Source: Serratia rhizosphaerae
Lineage (GTDB): Bacteria; Pseudomonadota; Gammaproteobacteria; Enterobacterales; Enterobacteriaceae
Reading direction: 5' to 3'
DNA length: 64,000 nt
Assembly (NCBI RefSeq): GCF_009817885.1
Contig: NZ_CP041764.1
Span: 2,728,001-2,792,000, forward strand
Every line of letters starts with the position of its first letter. The first letter of the stretch is position 1. The translations under genes were made by a program, and so were the position numbers. The notes beneath the pieces were generated by a model. That model saw only the letters and a list, made by a program, of their open reading frames with translations, was not told the origin of the DNA and did not search any database. Shown here piece by piece: positions 1-8,838 of the stretch.

Positions 1-202
1 AAATCCTCGTAAATCAATGATAAAAACTAATGAGCCATTAGCCATGTTTATGTGTATATCATTGTTGAAGTTCGGTGTTTCAGGTTGTCTCACAGAATTG
101 GTTAATTTCCCTCACTAATCATTTACCCCCAGCTAAAAGTGCGCTAGAAGTTACGGTAGGTTATTTTTTACTCTGTCATCTTCTTCCTTTGGGTTGTTGC
201 TT
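1..202. other. AT-rich leader before vgrG, no gene seen
   Basis: About 200 AT-rich bases without a convincing open frame on either strand. No hcp or other type VI gene is visible, so the VgrG gene appears to be the first gene of its island in this window. No strong Shine-Dalgarno stands just before the VgrG start and I could not assign a promoter. Confidence 0.5.
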
Positions 203-2422
203 ATGTTGGAACGAATCCGCGCACACACGCCTCTTGGCCTCGATGAGCTGATGTTCTGGTCGCTGCAGGGCAGCGAACAGCTTAGCCGGCCCTATGTTTT
301 CCTGGTTGATCTGCTGAGCCAGAACTTCCATATCGACCGGCGTTCGCTGCTTGGTCAGACCGTCACGTTGGAAATCCCCACGCAAAATCTGCTGACGCCC
401 CGCTATCTGAACGGCAAGGTAACGGCGGCGGCGGTGCGCAGCGAGGAAATCAACGACACGCGCTATGCGGTGTATCAACTGAAGCTGGAGCCGGATATCT
501 GGCCGATGCTGCGCGATCGAAATTTCCGTATTTTCCAGCAGCAGACGGTGCCGGACATCGTCAAAACCCTGCTGGCGGAACAGAACGTCGTCTGTGAGGA
601 TCAACTGACCGGCAGCTATCGCCAGTGGGAATACTGCGTGCAGTATCAGGAGAGCAGCTACAACTTTATCAGCCGGCTGATGGAGCTGGAGGGCATCTAC
701 TACTTCTGGCGTCATGAGATGGGCAAACAGACGCTGGTGCTGATGGATGCGCCCCAGCAGCATAAGCCGTTTGAAGGCTACGAAAGTATTCCCTACCACG
801 CTACGCCTTCCGGCGGCAGCACGAGTGAAGAGGGCGTCAGCCGCTGGGCGGTCAACGATGTCGTCACACCGGGGATTTACAGCATTGACGACTACGACTT
901 CCGCAAGCCGAACGCCTGGCTGTTTCAGGCGCGGCAGAATCCCGCTTCGCCGCAGCCGGGGCAGATTGACGTCTATGACTGGCCGGGGCGGTTTGTCGAT
1001 CATCAGCACGGCGAGTTTTACGCTCGCATTCGCCAGGAGGCCTGGCAGGCGGAGCACCAGAAAATCAGCGGCACGGCGACGGCATTGGGCATTGCGCCCG
1101 GACACACCTTTACCCTGCACAATGCGCCTTACGCCGGCGATAACGGCCAGTATCTGGTGACACAGGCTGAATATCACCTGCGTGAGAACCGCTATGCCAG
1201 CGGCGGAGAGAGCAGCGAGCACCGTATCGATTTCAACGTGATGCCGGCGGATGTGCCTTTCCGGCCGGAACAGCTGGCCGAGTGGCCGAAGACCTGCGGG
1301 CCGCAGACCGCCAAGGTGGTGGGGCCGAAAGGGGAGTCGATCTGGACTGATAAATATGGCCGCATCAAGGTGAAATTCCACTGGGATCGGCTGGCGGCGG
1401 GCGACGACACCAGTTCCTGCTGGGTGCGCGTGTCCAGCGCCTGGGCCGGGCAGGGTTTCGGCGGCGTGCAGATCCCGCGCGTTAACGACGAGGTGGTGAT
1501 CGACTTCATCAACGGCGATCCCGATCGGCCGATCGTCATCGGCCGTGTGTATAACGAAGCCAGCATGCCGCCGTGGGCGCTGCCGGCCGCCGCTACCCAG
1601 ATGGGCTTTATGAGCCGCTCCAAAGACGGCACGCCGGACAACGCCAACGCACTGCGTTTTGAAGACAAGGCCGGTTCGGAACAGGTGTGGATCCAGGCCG
1701 AACGCAATATGGATACCAACGTTAAAAACGATGAGAGCCACTCCATCGGCAGCAACCGTACCAAAACCGTCGGCGCCGATGAAACCAGCCATATCAAGCA
1801 AAACCGCACCAAAAATGTTGACGGTAATGAGACGGTCGCCATCGGCCAGAACCGCACCAAAACCATCAGCGGTAATGAGACCACCACAGTGAAGCAGAAT
1901 CGCACTGAAACGGTGGAGGGCAGCGAAACCCTGACGGTGCAGCAGAGCCGTAATGAGACCATCACCGGCGATCACTCGGCCACGGTAAAAAGCAACCATA
2001 CCTCGACGGTGGATGGTAATCAGGTGATGACGGTCAATCAGGATCGCACCCGCACCGTAAACGGCAATGAGAAGGTCAGCGTGGTGAAGAACCGCAACGT
2101 GGATGTACAGGGCCACCAGACGCTGGGCGTTACCGGTAACCGTACGGCCTCGATCAGCGGTAATGAGAACAAGACTATCACCAAGATGCAGGATGTCAGT
2201 ATCGGCGAGGGCCGCAAGATCGTGATCGCCGGCGGAGATACGCGTTATACCGACGGTGCGGTAAGCGACAGCGCGTCGCAAAGCTTCAATATCAGCGTGG
2301 GTGACTCTGCCGGCATCTCGATTTCGCCCGGCAGCATTGAGATTGTCGCCGGCGGCGCCAGCATCACCATCAACGGGAGCGGTGTTATGGTCAACGGCAC
2401 CAAAATAGAACTCAATGCCTGA
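203..2422 (+). CDS. vgrG: Type VI secretion spike protein VgrG
   Basis: Forms the trimeric needle tip of the type VI secretion system and carries effectors on its point. The roughly first 370 residues match the gp27-like hub. A gp5-like OB fold follows, around residues 375-450 (motif WTDKYGRIKVKFHWD, then SSCWVRVSS and GGVQIPRVNDEVVIDF). Residues 502-661 are ten 16-residue repeats that should wind into the beta-helix. The tail ends in GVMVNGTKIELNA with no added effector domain, so cargo must be non-covalent. The start is doubtful: ATG 203 is used here, but TTG 194 is in frame and neither has a clear ribosome site. The next gene overlaps its end by 8 bases, implying co-transcription with the putative adaptor and the Rhs toxin. 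Family assignment is secure. Confidence 0.95.
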   Translation: MLERIRAHTPLGLDELMFWSLQGSEQLSRPYVFLVDLLSQNFHIDRRSLLGQTVTLEIPTQNLLTPRYLNGKVTAAAVRSEEINDTRYAVYQLKLEPDIWPMLRDRNFRIFQQQTVPDIVKTLLAEQNVVCEDQLTGSYRQWEYCVQYQESSYNFISRLMELEGIYYFWRHEMGKQTLVLMDAPQQHKPFEGYESIPYHATPSGGSTSEEGVSRWAVNDVVTPGIYSIDDYDFRKPNAWLFQARQNPASPQPGQIDVYDWPGRFVDHQHGEFYARIRQEAWQAEHQKISGTATALGIAPGHTFTLHNAPYAGDNGQYLVTQAEYHLRENRYASGGESSEHRIDFNVMPADVPFRPEQLAEWPKTCGPQTAKVVGPKGESIWTDKYGRIKVKFHWDRLAAGDDTSSCWVRVSSAWAGQGFGGVQIPRVNDEVVIDFINGDPDRPIVIGRVYNEASMPPWALPAAATQMGFMSRSKDGTPDNANALRFEDKAGSEQVWIQAERNMDTNVKNDESHSIGSNRTKTVGADETSHIKQNRTKNVDGNETVAIGQNRTKTISGNETTTVKQNRTETVEGSETLTVQQSRNETITGDHSATVKSNHTSTVDGNQVMTVNQDRTRTVNGNEKVSVVKNRNVDVQGHQTLGVTGNRTASISGNENKTITKMQDVSIGEGRKIVIAGGDTRYTDGAVSDSASQSFNISVGDSAGISISPGSIEIVAGGASITINGSGVMVNGTKIELNA
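1706..2185 (+). repeat. Ten 48-bp in-frame repeats in the VgrG spike
   Basis: Ten tandem 16-residue units, typically N-R-T-x-T-V-x-G-N-E-T-x-x-V-x-Q, run without interruption through vgrG. The codons differ between units, so this is a protein-level repeat rather than a fresh DNA expansion. It matches the octad-type repeats of T4 gp5 and VgrG beta-helices, in which each turn adds length to the spike. Confidence 0.85.
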
Positions 2423-4013
2423 GCAGATATCCATGATGCAGAGTCACGCAAGAAACCCCACCGAGCAGCTGATGGCCCAGCTGGAAGTGCAGTGGCTGGA
2501 GGCCAGTGAGGATCCGGCCGCGCGGCTATTTATCTGGCGGGTCAAGGCCAATGCCGAAAGTATTGTGCATGCATTTATCGCGCTGCAGCAGCAGCCGCCG
2601 AGCGACTACAGCGCGCCGGATCTGTTTATCGGCCTTATGGCGCCGTTCGACACCGGTTACGGCTACAGCCGGGCGCTAGCGGATGAGCTGATAGAGCGTT
2701 ACGAGGCCAGCGAAGACGCGCAGGGCTGGGAGTTTGAGTCCCGTTTGCCGTGCTTTAGCGCCGCGCAGTGGCAAACCCTGCTCGGCGATTTTGCCGGCCA
2801 TCATCGCGAACAGTTGCGCTATGTGGTGGCGGTGATGACGCCGGAGCATATCAGCGATGAGGCGGCGTTGCAGCGCTGGCTGCAGCAAAACGTCGAGCGC
2901 ATTGGCACCGGCGTGCGCATGATGTTGATCGATACGCTGGAGCAGCCGACCTGGCAGGCGCTGCAGCAGGCATTTCCCCAGCGTGTGCGGCTGATAACGC
3001 CGGATATCGACGGTATGGCGCTGATGCAGCAAACCGCCAGCCAGCTCAGCGATCGTGATGGCGACCGCCTGCGCTGCCGTCAGTTGATGACCGATGCGGT
3101 ATTGCTGCTTGAGCACGGCACGGCGCAGCAGGTTGAGGCGCGTGCCGGCATGGCGCTGGCGATTGCGCGTAAAAAAGGCTGGCTGGAGCAGCAGGTGGTG
3201 ATGCACAACATCGTCGGCGGCGGCTGGGTAAAGGGTAATGCCGCCGCTAAAGCGGTGGAGGCGTACCGTCAGGCGCAGCAGGTGGCGCAGGGCATCGGCG
3301 ATCCGCCGCTGCGCGCCACGCTGCAGATGCAGAGCGCTTTCGGCGAAGGCGGCGCCTGGTTCAGCGCCGGCGAATATCAGAAGGCGGCCGGCGCTTATCG
3401 GCTGGCCGCAGGGCTGGCGCAAATGGCGGGCAACCGCATGTTGACTATCGAAGGAATGCGGATGGCGGGGCGCTGTCTGGTGCTGGGCGGCGAGGAGAGC
3501 CAGGCGATGGCGGACTATGCGCAGGCGATCCACGCCGCGCGGCCGCTGTCCGCCGCGGAGCGTGCGCAAACCACTTTGCCGCTGGCGCTGCAGGATTTAC
3601 TGCATATTCAGGATGATAAACGCGCTAAGGCGCTGGAGCACTGTGCAGAAGAGTATCAGCAGCGCAAGCAGCAGCTGATTTTACGCGCGGAAGGCGAGGT
3701 GGCGCAGCAGGGGGCGACGCCACAGTCGGTGCTGCTGGCGGAAAGTCGCCTGCAGCAGGCGCTGGAGCAGAGTTTCCAGCAGGCGCGCAATCAACGCGAG
3801 CTGTTGATCCTTGAAAGCTATCCCGGTTTTCGTCAGGCGATCGCCATCGGTCGCCAGTATCTGCATCCGCACTGGAACGGCCTGCCGGAGATCGCCCATC
3901 CGTTTGATGCGCCGACCGGTGAGTGGTCACAAATGCCGCAAAGCATGGCGCTGCCGTCGCAAGACGCCGCCAGAGAATTTATTCAGCAGAACACAAGCAA
4001 GGACAACGCATGA
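2415..4013 (+). CDS. Unrecognised VgrG-linked protein with TPR-like helices, putative Rhs adaptor
   Basis: A 532-residue protein I cannot place in a named family. The first 240 residues look mixed alpha/beta (LFIWRVKANAESIVHAF, LRYVVAVMTPEHIS, VRMMLIDTLEQP, RVRLITPDIDGMAL). Residues about 250-375 hold paired Ala-rich helices resembling tetratricopeptide repeats (AKAVEAYRQAQQVAQ, GEYQKAAGAYRLAAGLAQ, QAMADYAQAIHAA). A Gln-rich, probably coiled segment spans about 400-460. No signal peptide or membrane segment is seen. It overlaps vgrG by 8 bases and the next small gene by ATGA. It stands between VgrG and the Rhs toxin, where EagR/DUF1795, DUF4123 or DUF2169 effector adaptors usually sit, and shows none of their features. 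I infer an adaptor or chaperone role from position only. Confidence 0.7.
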   Translation: MPEQISMMQSHARNPTEQLMAQLEVQWLEASEDPAARLFIWRVKANAESIVHAFIALQQQPPSDYSAPDLFIGLMAPFDTGYGYSRALADELIERYEASEDAQGWEFESRLPCFSAAQWQTLLGDFAGHHREQLRYVVAVMTPEHISDEAALQRWLQQNVERIGTGVRMMLIDTLEQPTWQALQQAFPQRVRLITPDIDGMALMQQTASQLSDRDGDRLRCRQLMTDAVLLLEHGTAQQVEARAGMALAIARKKGWLEQQVVMHNIVGGGWVKGNAAAKAVEAYRQAQQVAQGIGDPPLRATLQMQSAFGEGGAWFSAGEYQKAAGAYRLAAGLAQMAGNRMLTIEGMRMAGRCLVLGGEESQAMADYAQAIHAARPLSAAERAQTTLPLALQDLLHIQDDKRAKALEHCAEEYQQRKQQLILRAEGEVAQQGATPQSVLLAESRLQQALEQSFQQARNQRELLILESYPGFRQAIAIGRQYLHPHWNGLPEIAHPFDAPTGEWSQMPQSMALPSQDAAREFIQQNTSKDNA

Positions 4014-4135
4014 AGAAGGTGGTGATTATGGTGGCGGTCACGCTGTTGGTGATCGGATTTATCAGCCTGTCGGACAGCGAGTTGGCCAACGAGGCGCGCA
4101 ACCTTCTGCGTGCCTTGCTGCGGGCGCTGTTCTAA
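4010..4135 (+). CDS. 41-residue membrane peptide before rhs
   Basis: A short gene starting at ATG 4010, whose start overlaps the upstream stop as ATGA, with AAGGA a few bases upstream. The product begins MKKVVIMVAVTLLVIGFISL, one hydrophobic span after two lysines, and ends with an amphipathic stretch, LANEARNLLRALLRALF. It could be a single-pass inner-membrane peptide or an uncleaved signal-like sequence. No family is recognised. Tight coupling to the 532-residue gene above and to rhs 26 bases below argues that it is a real member of the operon. Its job is unknown; help with membrane passage or effector loading is speculation. Confidence 0.6.
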   Translation: MKKVVIMVAVTLLVIGFISLSDSELANEARNLLRALLRALF

Positions 4136-4161
4136 CGTCGGAACCAGGGAGGGTATAACCG

Positions 4162-7100
4162 ATGCATTCCAGTTCACACTTTGATCCCCAGCTGGGGATC
4201 GATATCCACACCTACTCTTTCGGGCCGCTGCCGACACCGCATATCGGCCTGGTGTTCGACGTCTTTGACTATATCCCGATTATCGGCACGACGGTGAACG
4301 TCAACGGCATCAAGCGCGCCAGCGCCGGTACCGGCGGTATGGCGGTGCATATCCCGATCGGCGGCCTGTGGCTGCCGCCGCTGCGGGTGCCGAGCGGCCC
4401 ACAGCTGAATGATGACGAGCTGTTTATGGGCAGCCAGACAGTGCGGGTGGACGGTGAGCCTTTCGCGCGCATCACCATGCCGGTGCTGAGCTGCAACATA
4501 TTCGGCATGATGCCGCCTTTCCGCCCGAAACGTGCCGCCGAGCCCAAACCGCTGTCGCTGACGATGCCGCTGACCCTCAACCTGGCGATCCCCAGCCGGG
4601 TGACAGTCGGCGGGCCGTCTACCATCAACGTGACGGCAATGCTGATGCGCGCCGGCCTGTTCGGCCTCGGCAAAGGGCTGAAAAAACTCAAAAAAAGCGC
4701 CGGTTACGGCAAGTTTATGAAGAAGTTTCAGGCGCTGCGCCAGAAGCTGTTTAAAAACATAGACCCCGGCTTTCTCAAGTGCAAGGTGCTGCGGGCCGAG
4801 CCGGTCGATATCCGCGACGGTAGCGTGGCGTTGGAGCATCAGGACTTCCTGCTACCGGGGCGGATGCCGCTCTCCTGGGTGCGCAGCTATTCGTCGGCGG
4901 ATATCGATGAGGCCGGTTATTGCGGCTACGGCTGGGCGACGCCGGCGGATATCAGCCTGACGCGCGATGCCGACGGGCTGATGCTGCTGATCCGACCGGC
5001 GGGCATGACCGCCTTTGGTGACCTGCCGACGTTACCGGGGCGCGAGCACGCGGCGGTGGGCCTGCCGGATGGCGGGCGGCTGTGGTGGCAGCAGGAGGAA
5101 CGGCAACGCCGCTGGATCTACGAAGACAACGACGGTGTGCAGCATCATTTTGACGACGACGACGGTGACATGATGCCGCTGGCGGCGCTGGGCGACCGCA
5201 ACGGCAACCGCTGGCAGTTTGTGCGCCGGCAGGGGCAGCTGACGCGGCTGGCGGAATACGCCGGCGCGGCGACGACCGGGCGCGAGGTGCATGTCACCGT
5301 CGAGCGCGGGCGCATCATCGCCATGCGCCTGTATGAGGCGGCCAACGACGCCTACTCGCCGCTGACCCGCTATGAGTATGATGGCGAGGGGCAGTTGGCG
5401 GCGCAGATTGATGCGCTGGGGGCGGCGCGGCGTTTCGGCTATCAGCGCCGGCACATGACGCAGCACCAGGACCGCAACGGCCAGAGCTTCTATTATGACT
5501 ACGATGCCGACTGGCGGGTGGTGCACGCCTGGGGCGACGGCGGGCTGTATGATTATCGCTTTGTCTATCACGATGTGCTCAATGAAGTGGCGGTCACCGA
5601 CTCGCTCGGCCATACCTCGTATATCCGCTTCGACAGCGGCGGGTTACCGATTAGCGAGATCGACCCGCTGGGCGGTAACACGGTGTTTACCTATGACGAT
5701 CTGGGCCGGCCGCTGAGCGTGACGCAGGCGGACGGGCGACGCTACCAGTGGGAGTACGACCCGGAGGGGCAAATCGCGGCGGAGATCGGGCCGGACGGCA
5801 GTCGGTTGAGCCTGGAGTATAACGCGCTGGCGCAGCCGGAGACGGTGATAGACGAGAACGGCGCGCAGTGGCGGATGGCGTACGATGCGCGGGGCAACCT
5901 GCTGTCGCAGAGCGATCCGACCGGGGTGACCCGGCGTTATCGCTATGATGCGACGGGGCTGCCGGAGGAATATCTGGGGGCCGACGGCGAACGGCAGACG
6001 CTGGAGTATGATCGCTACGGCTTCCCGCAGCGGGTGACGAGTAATCAGAGCGGGACGTTGCAGCTGCGCTTTGACGTGCGCGGCAACCTGCGGCGGAAAA
6101 CCGATGCGCTGGGGCAGCAGACCCGCTATGAGTATGATGCGAAGGATCGGCTGACGGCGCAGCTGTCCGCATCGGGCGCACAGGTGGCGATCGACTACGA
6201 TCGCGAAGATCAGCCGGTATGCTACCGGGATGAGGCGGGTCGTGAGACGCGGCTGTGCTATAACGGCACCGGAATGGTGACGGAGTGTCAGACGGCGGAC
6301 GGCGAGCGGGTGGCGTACCAGTATGATACCGAGGACCAGCTGACGGCGGTGGTGAACCCGCTGGGGCAGGCGTGGCAGCTGCAGCGTGACGAACTGGGGC
6401 GGGTGACGGAGGAGCGTGACTACTGGGGGCAGGCGACCGGTTACCGCTGGGATGCGGGCGGCAGCCTGCTGCAGCGCACCGATGCGCTGGGTGGCACGCT
6501 GACGTACGCCTACGACAAGGCGGGACGGCTGCAGGAAAAACGCAGCGGCGACACGCTGCTGACGCGCTACCGCTATGCGGCGGACGGGCAACTGACGCAG
6601 TGCGAGAACCGCTGGCGGCGGCTGGCATGGCGCTACGACGCGGCGGGCCGGCTGTTGGCGGAGTCGCAGGACGGCTTTACGCTGCGGCACCACTACAATG
6701 ACGCCGGGCAGCGTATTCTGCGTGAGAGCGACGGCGGGCACCGGGTGGCGTTCAGCTGGAGTACGACGGGGCAGCTGGCGGCGATAGGGCTGAATGACGA
6801 TGCGCCGGTGGCGCTGGGCTACGATGCGGCGGGCCGGCTGTGCCGGGAGCAGCTCGGGGCAGGGCTGGTGCGTGAGCTGACGTATGACGGCGAGGGGCAT
6901 CTGACCGCCCAACGCACGCTGCAGGATGAACTGCCGCTGTTCTCGACCGGCTATCGTTACGACCTGCAGGGCAACATGACGTCGCGGGAGGACAGTGGCT
7001 GGGGCGTAGACCGCTACCAGTATGATGCGGTGGGACGGCTGCTGGCGCACGTTGACCCGGCGGAGCGGGTGCGGCGGTTTATGTATGACGCGGCAGGCAA

Positions 7101-8310
7101 CCGGCTGGCGCTGACGGTGCGGGCGGTGAACGAGACGGCGGAAGGGTGGTTCCGCGAGGGCTGGCACAATGATACGCGCTACGTGTTTGACCGTGCGGGC
7201 AACCTGCGGCAGCGGCGCTATACTGACGGCAGCCGGCAGGACTTTGTCTGGGATGAGAGCCAGCAACTGGTGGCGGTGCATCAGGGCGAGTCGGTCACGC
7301 ACTACGCCTACGACGGGCTGGGGCGACGGATAGGCAAGCAGACGGCGACGGAGAGCCGCTGGTTCTACTGGCAGGGCGACGCGCTGCTGGCGGAGGTGGC
7401 GGAGCCGGGCGGCGAGCCGCTGCGTCCGCTGGCGCTGTACGACGTGGCCGGTCGGCTGCAGCGAGAGAAGCGGCAGGCGGCGCTCTTTAACAATCTGCGG
7501 GAATACGTCTACTACCCCGGCAGCTTCCGGCCGTTCGCGCTGCTGACGCAGCAGGAGGGGGTACGCAGCAGCTACCACTACCACTGTGACCCGAACGGCG
7601 CGCCGGTGCGGCTGACCGATGTGCAGGGCGGGCTGGTGTGGTCGGAACAATGCGGGGTTTGGGGCGAGCCGGGGGTGGTGCATGCAGACCGGGTGGCCAA
7701 CCCGTTGCGCTTCCAGGGGCAGTACTTTGATGCGGAAACGGGGCTGCACTATAACCGTTACCGCTACTACGATCCGCAGACCGGGAGCTATATCAGTCAG
7801 GATCCGATAGGGCTGGTGGGGGGGATGAACCCGTATGGGTATGTGCATAATCCTAACAGCTTTATAGATCCGCTGGGGCTGGCTGGATGTAGCGCGGGAA
7901 AAGTAACTGGCGATATTAAAACTCTGAGGGAAAAAATCCGTTTAGCTAGAAATGGTGATGTTTCCGCTCAAGCAGAAATAGCTTACGCCAAGTACATGAG
8001 AAGCAAAGGCAATCATGTTCATTTTAACACCCCGCCTAATCGTTCAGTATCAATGGCTGACTTTACTATTAATGGAGTGCAAGTTGATACTAAACTTCTT
8101 AGTGGTATAGGTGGTAATGCAGCTAAAAACGTAACAAAAGGTGTAAAACAGGTTGGTGATAATGGAATTGTTCAAGTCATTAGAAGTTCAGACTCGAAAA
8201 ACACATTAGGTCAATTTGAAGAGTTCTTCGGTGGATTTAAGCCTAATAATCCTTCAGTGACTGTTGATGTAATAGACCAATCTGTATTGGCACCATTCTG
8301 GAAATTTTAG
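4162..8310 (+). CDS. Rhs polymorphic toxin with PAAR-like head, type VI effector
   Basis: A 1,382-residue Rhs toxin. Residues 1-150 are a PAAR-like head that would sharpen the VgrG tip (GGMAVHIPIGGLW, ELFMGSQTVRVDGEPF). A basic linker (residues about 170-200) leads to the Rhs cocoon at about 215-1215, with many YD repeats of the type YEYDAKDRLTAQ and YRYDATGLPEEY. The core ends with DPIGL (1214-1218) and DPLGL (1236-1240), the autocleavage-type boundary of Rhs proteins. The last 142 residues are the variable toxin. Its DNA turns sharply AT-rich near 7,890, unlike the GC-rich core, as expected of an exchanged module. The toxin has ADFTINGVQVDTK followed by a Lys-rich helix and VQVIRSS, which faintly recalls CdiA-type RNase/PD-DExK tails; that is a guess. 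Sits behind VgrG and before its likely immunity gene. Confidence 0.93.
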   Translation: MHSSSHFDPQLGIDIHTYSFGPLPTPHIGLVFDVFDYIPIIGTTVNVNGIKRASAGTGGMAVHIPIGGLWLPPLRVPSGPQLNDDELFMGSQTVRVDGEPFARITMPVLSCNIFGMMPPFRPKRAAEPKPLSLTMPLTLNLAIPSRVTVGGPSTINVTAMLMRAGLFGLGKGLKKLKKSAGYGKFMKKFQALRQKLFKNIDPGFLKCKVLRAEPVDIRDGSVALEHQDFLLPGRMPLSWVRSYSSADIDEAGYCGYGWATPADISLTRDADGLMLLIRPAGMTAFGDLPTLPGREHAAVGLPDGGRLWWQQEERQRRWIYEDNDGVQHHFDDDDGDMMPLAALGDRNGNRWQFVRRQGQLTRLAEYAGAATTGREVHVTVERGRIIAMRLYEAANDAYSPLTRYEYDGEGQLAAQIDALGAARRFGYQRRHMTQHQDRNGQSFYYDYDADWRVVHAWGDGGLYDYRFVYHDVLNEVAVTDSLGHTSYIRFDSGGLPISEIDPLGGNTVFTYDDLGRPLSVTQADGRRYQWEYDPEGQIAAEIGPDGSRLSLEYNALAQPETVIDENGAQWRMAYDARGNLLSQSDPTGVTRRYRYDATGLPEEYLGADGERQTLEYDRYGFPQRVTSNQSGTLQLRFDVRGNLRRKTDALGQQTRYEYDAKDRLTAQLSASGAQVAIDYDREDQPVCYRDEAGRETRLCYNGTGMVTECQTADGERVAYQYDTEDQLTAVVNPLGQAWQLQRDELGRVTEERDYWGQATGYRWDAGGSLLQRTDALGGTLTYAYDKAGRLQEKRSGDTLLTRYRYAADGQLTQCENRWRRLAWRYDAAGRLLAESQDGFTLRHHYNDAGQRILRESDGGHRVAFSWSTTGQLAAIGLNDDAPVALGYDAAGRLCREQLGAGLVRELTYDGEGHLTAQRTLQDELPLFSTGYRYDLQGNMTSREDSGWGVDRYQYDAVGRLLAHVDPAERVRRFMYDAAGNRLALTVRAVNETAEGWFREGWHNDTRYVFDRAGNLRQRRYTDGSRQDFVWDESQQLVAVHQGESVTHYAYDGLGRRIGKQTATESRWFYWQGDALLAEVAEPGGEPLRPLALYDVAGRLQREKRQAALFNNLREYVYYPGSFRPFALLTQQEGVRSSYHYHCDPNGAPVRLTDVQGGLVWSEQCGVWGEPGVVHADRVANPLRFQGQYFDAETGLHYNRYRYYDPQTGSYISQDPIGLVGGMNPYGYVHNPNSFIDPLGLAGCSAGKVTGDIKTLREKIRLARNGDVSAQAEIAYAKYMRSKGNHVHFNTPPNRSVSMADFTINGVQVDTKLLSGIGGNAAKNVTKGVKQVGDNGIVQVIRSSDSKNTLGQFEEFFGGFKPNNPSVTVDVIDQSVLAPFWKF
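7563..7854 (+). repeat. Rhs core tip, donor copy of a duplicated segment
   Basis: The last 290 or so bases of the GC-rich rhs core recur at 9672-9952 with only scattered differences apart from an 11-base deletion. Such duplicated tips let a displaced C-terminal toxin be swapped back by homologous recombination, and mark the rearrangement point of Rhs loci. Confidence 0.88.
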
Positions 8311-8313
8311 ATC

Positions 8314-8769
8314 ATGATAACTAAATCAAACATTCTAATAGATTATAAAAGTAAAAGTGAGCTAGAGGAAAATTTAAAGAAATTGATCTCTTGCTTTGAT
8401 ATTGATTTCTCTATTTCAGAGTATGACTATTTCAATATTGACGAATATAAAGAGTATGTAAAAGGCAAAGAAAATTATGTTCATGACGACATAAGATTTA
8501 TTGACACTTTAAGTGATGTTGATTTTTTATATGAAATAGAGTTGGGAACATCGCTTTCATCGATTGAAAGCAATTATCTTCCTGTATTAACTGACTTTAT
8601 TGCCCAGTCGTTGTCATTTAAATTGCTTTGCAATGCAATAAGTGGATTTAATTCATTGAATGGCGAGGAAGGATGCCCTGTAACATACTTTTCAAATGGG
8701 AAGGATGTTATAAGTTTTGCAGATTATGACTCATCAATATGGAAAAAAGTAACTTGGATTAAATCATAA
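8314..8769 (+). CDS. Probable immunity protein of the Rhs toxin
   Basis: A 151-residue acidic protein starting 3 bases after the rhs stop codon. It is AT-rich like the toxin module and unlike the Rhs core. It has no signal peptide or clear membrane span, so it should act in the cytosol by binding the delivered toxin. I recognise no named family; the opening ITKSNILIDYKSKSELEENL and the motif IRFIDTLSDVDFLYEIELG are its clearest features. The immunity call rests on position, size, acidity and base composition, the usual arrangement for Rhs toxin/immunity pairs. A strong terminator follows directly, closing the transcription unit that starts at vgrG. Confidence 0.75.
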   Translation: MITKSNILIDYKSKSELEENLKKLISCFDIDFSISEYDYFNIDEYKEYVKGKENYVHDDIRFIDTLSDVDFLYEIELGTSLSSIESNYLPVLTDFIAQSLSFKLLCNAISGFNSLNGEEGCPVTYFSNGKDVISFADYDSSIWKKVTWIKS

Positions 8770-8779
8770 CATTTAAATC

Positions 8780-8812
8780 CGGGAAGATCCTCTCTGGATC
8801 TTCCCGTTTTTT
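8780..8812 (+). terminator. Rho-independent terminator after the Rhs immunity gene
   Basis: A perfect 11-bp stem, CGGGAAGATCC with loop TCTCT, is followed by six T. It ends the vgrG-rhs-immunity unit. Confidence 0.9.
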
Positions 8813-8838
8813 ACCTATTTCTATGGCAACATATTACC

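Noticed and set aside
176..2434. Long open frame on the minus strand across vgrG
   Set aside because: It is a mirror of vgrG created by GC-rich codon usage; the product is low-complexity His/Ala/Arg-rich and has no family features.
5644..7848. Open frame of over 700 codons on the minus strand inside rhs
   Set aside because: Antisense shadow of the repetitive YD region; Arg/Pro/His-rich repeats follow the rhs repeat period.
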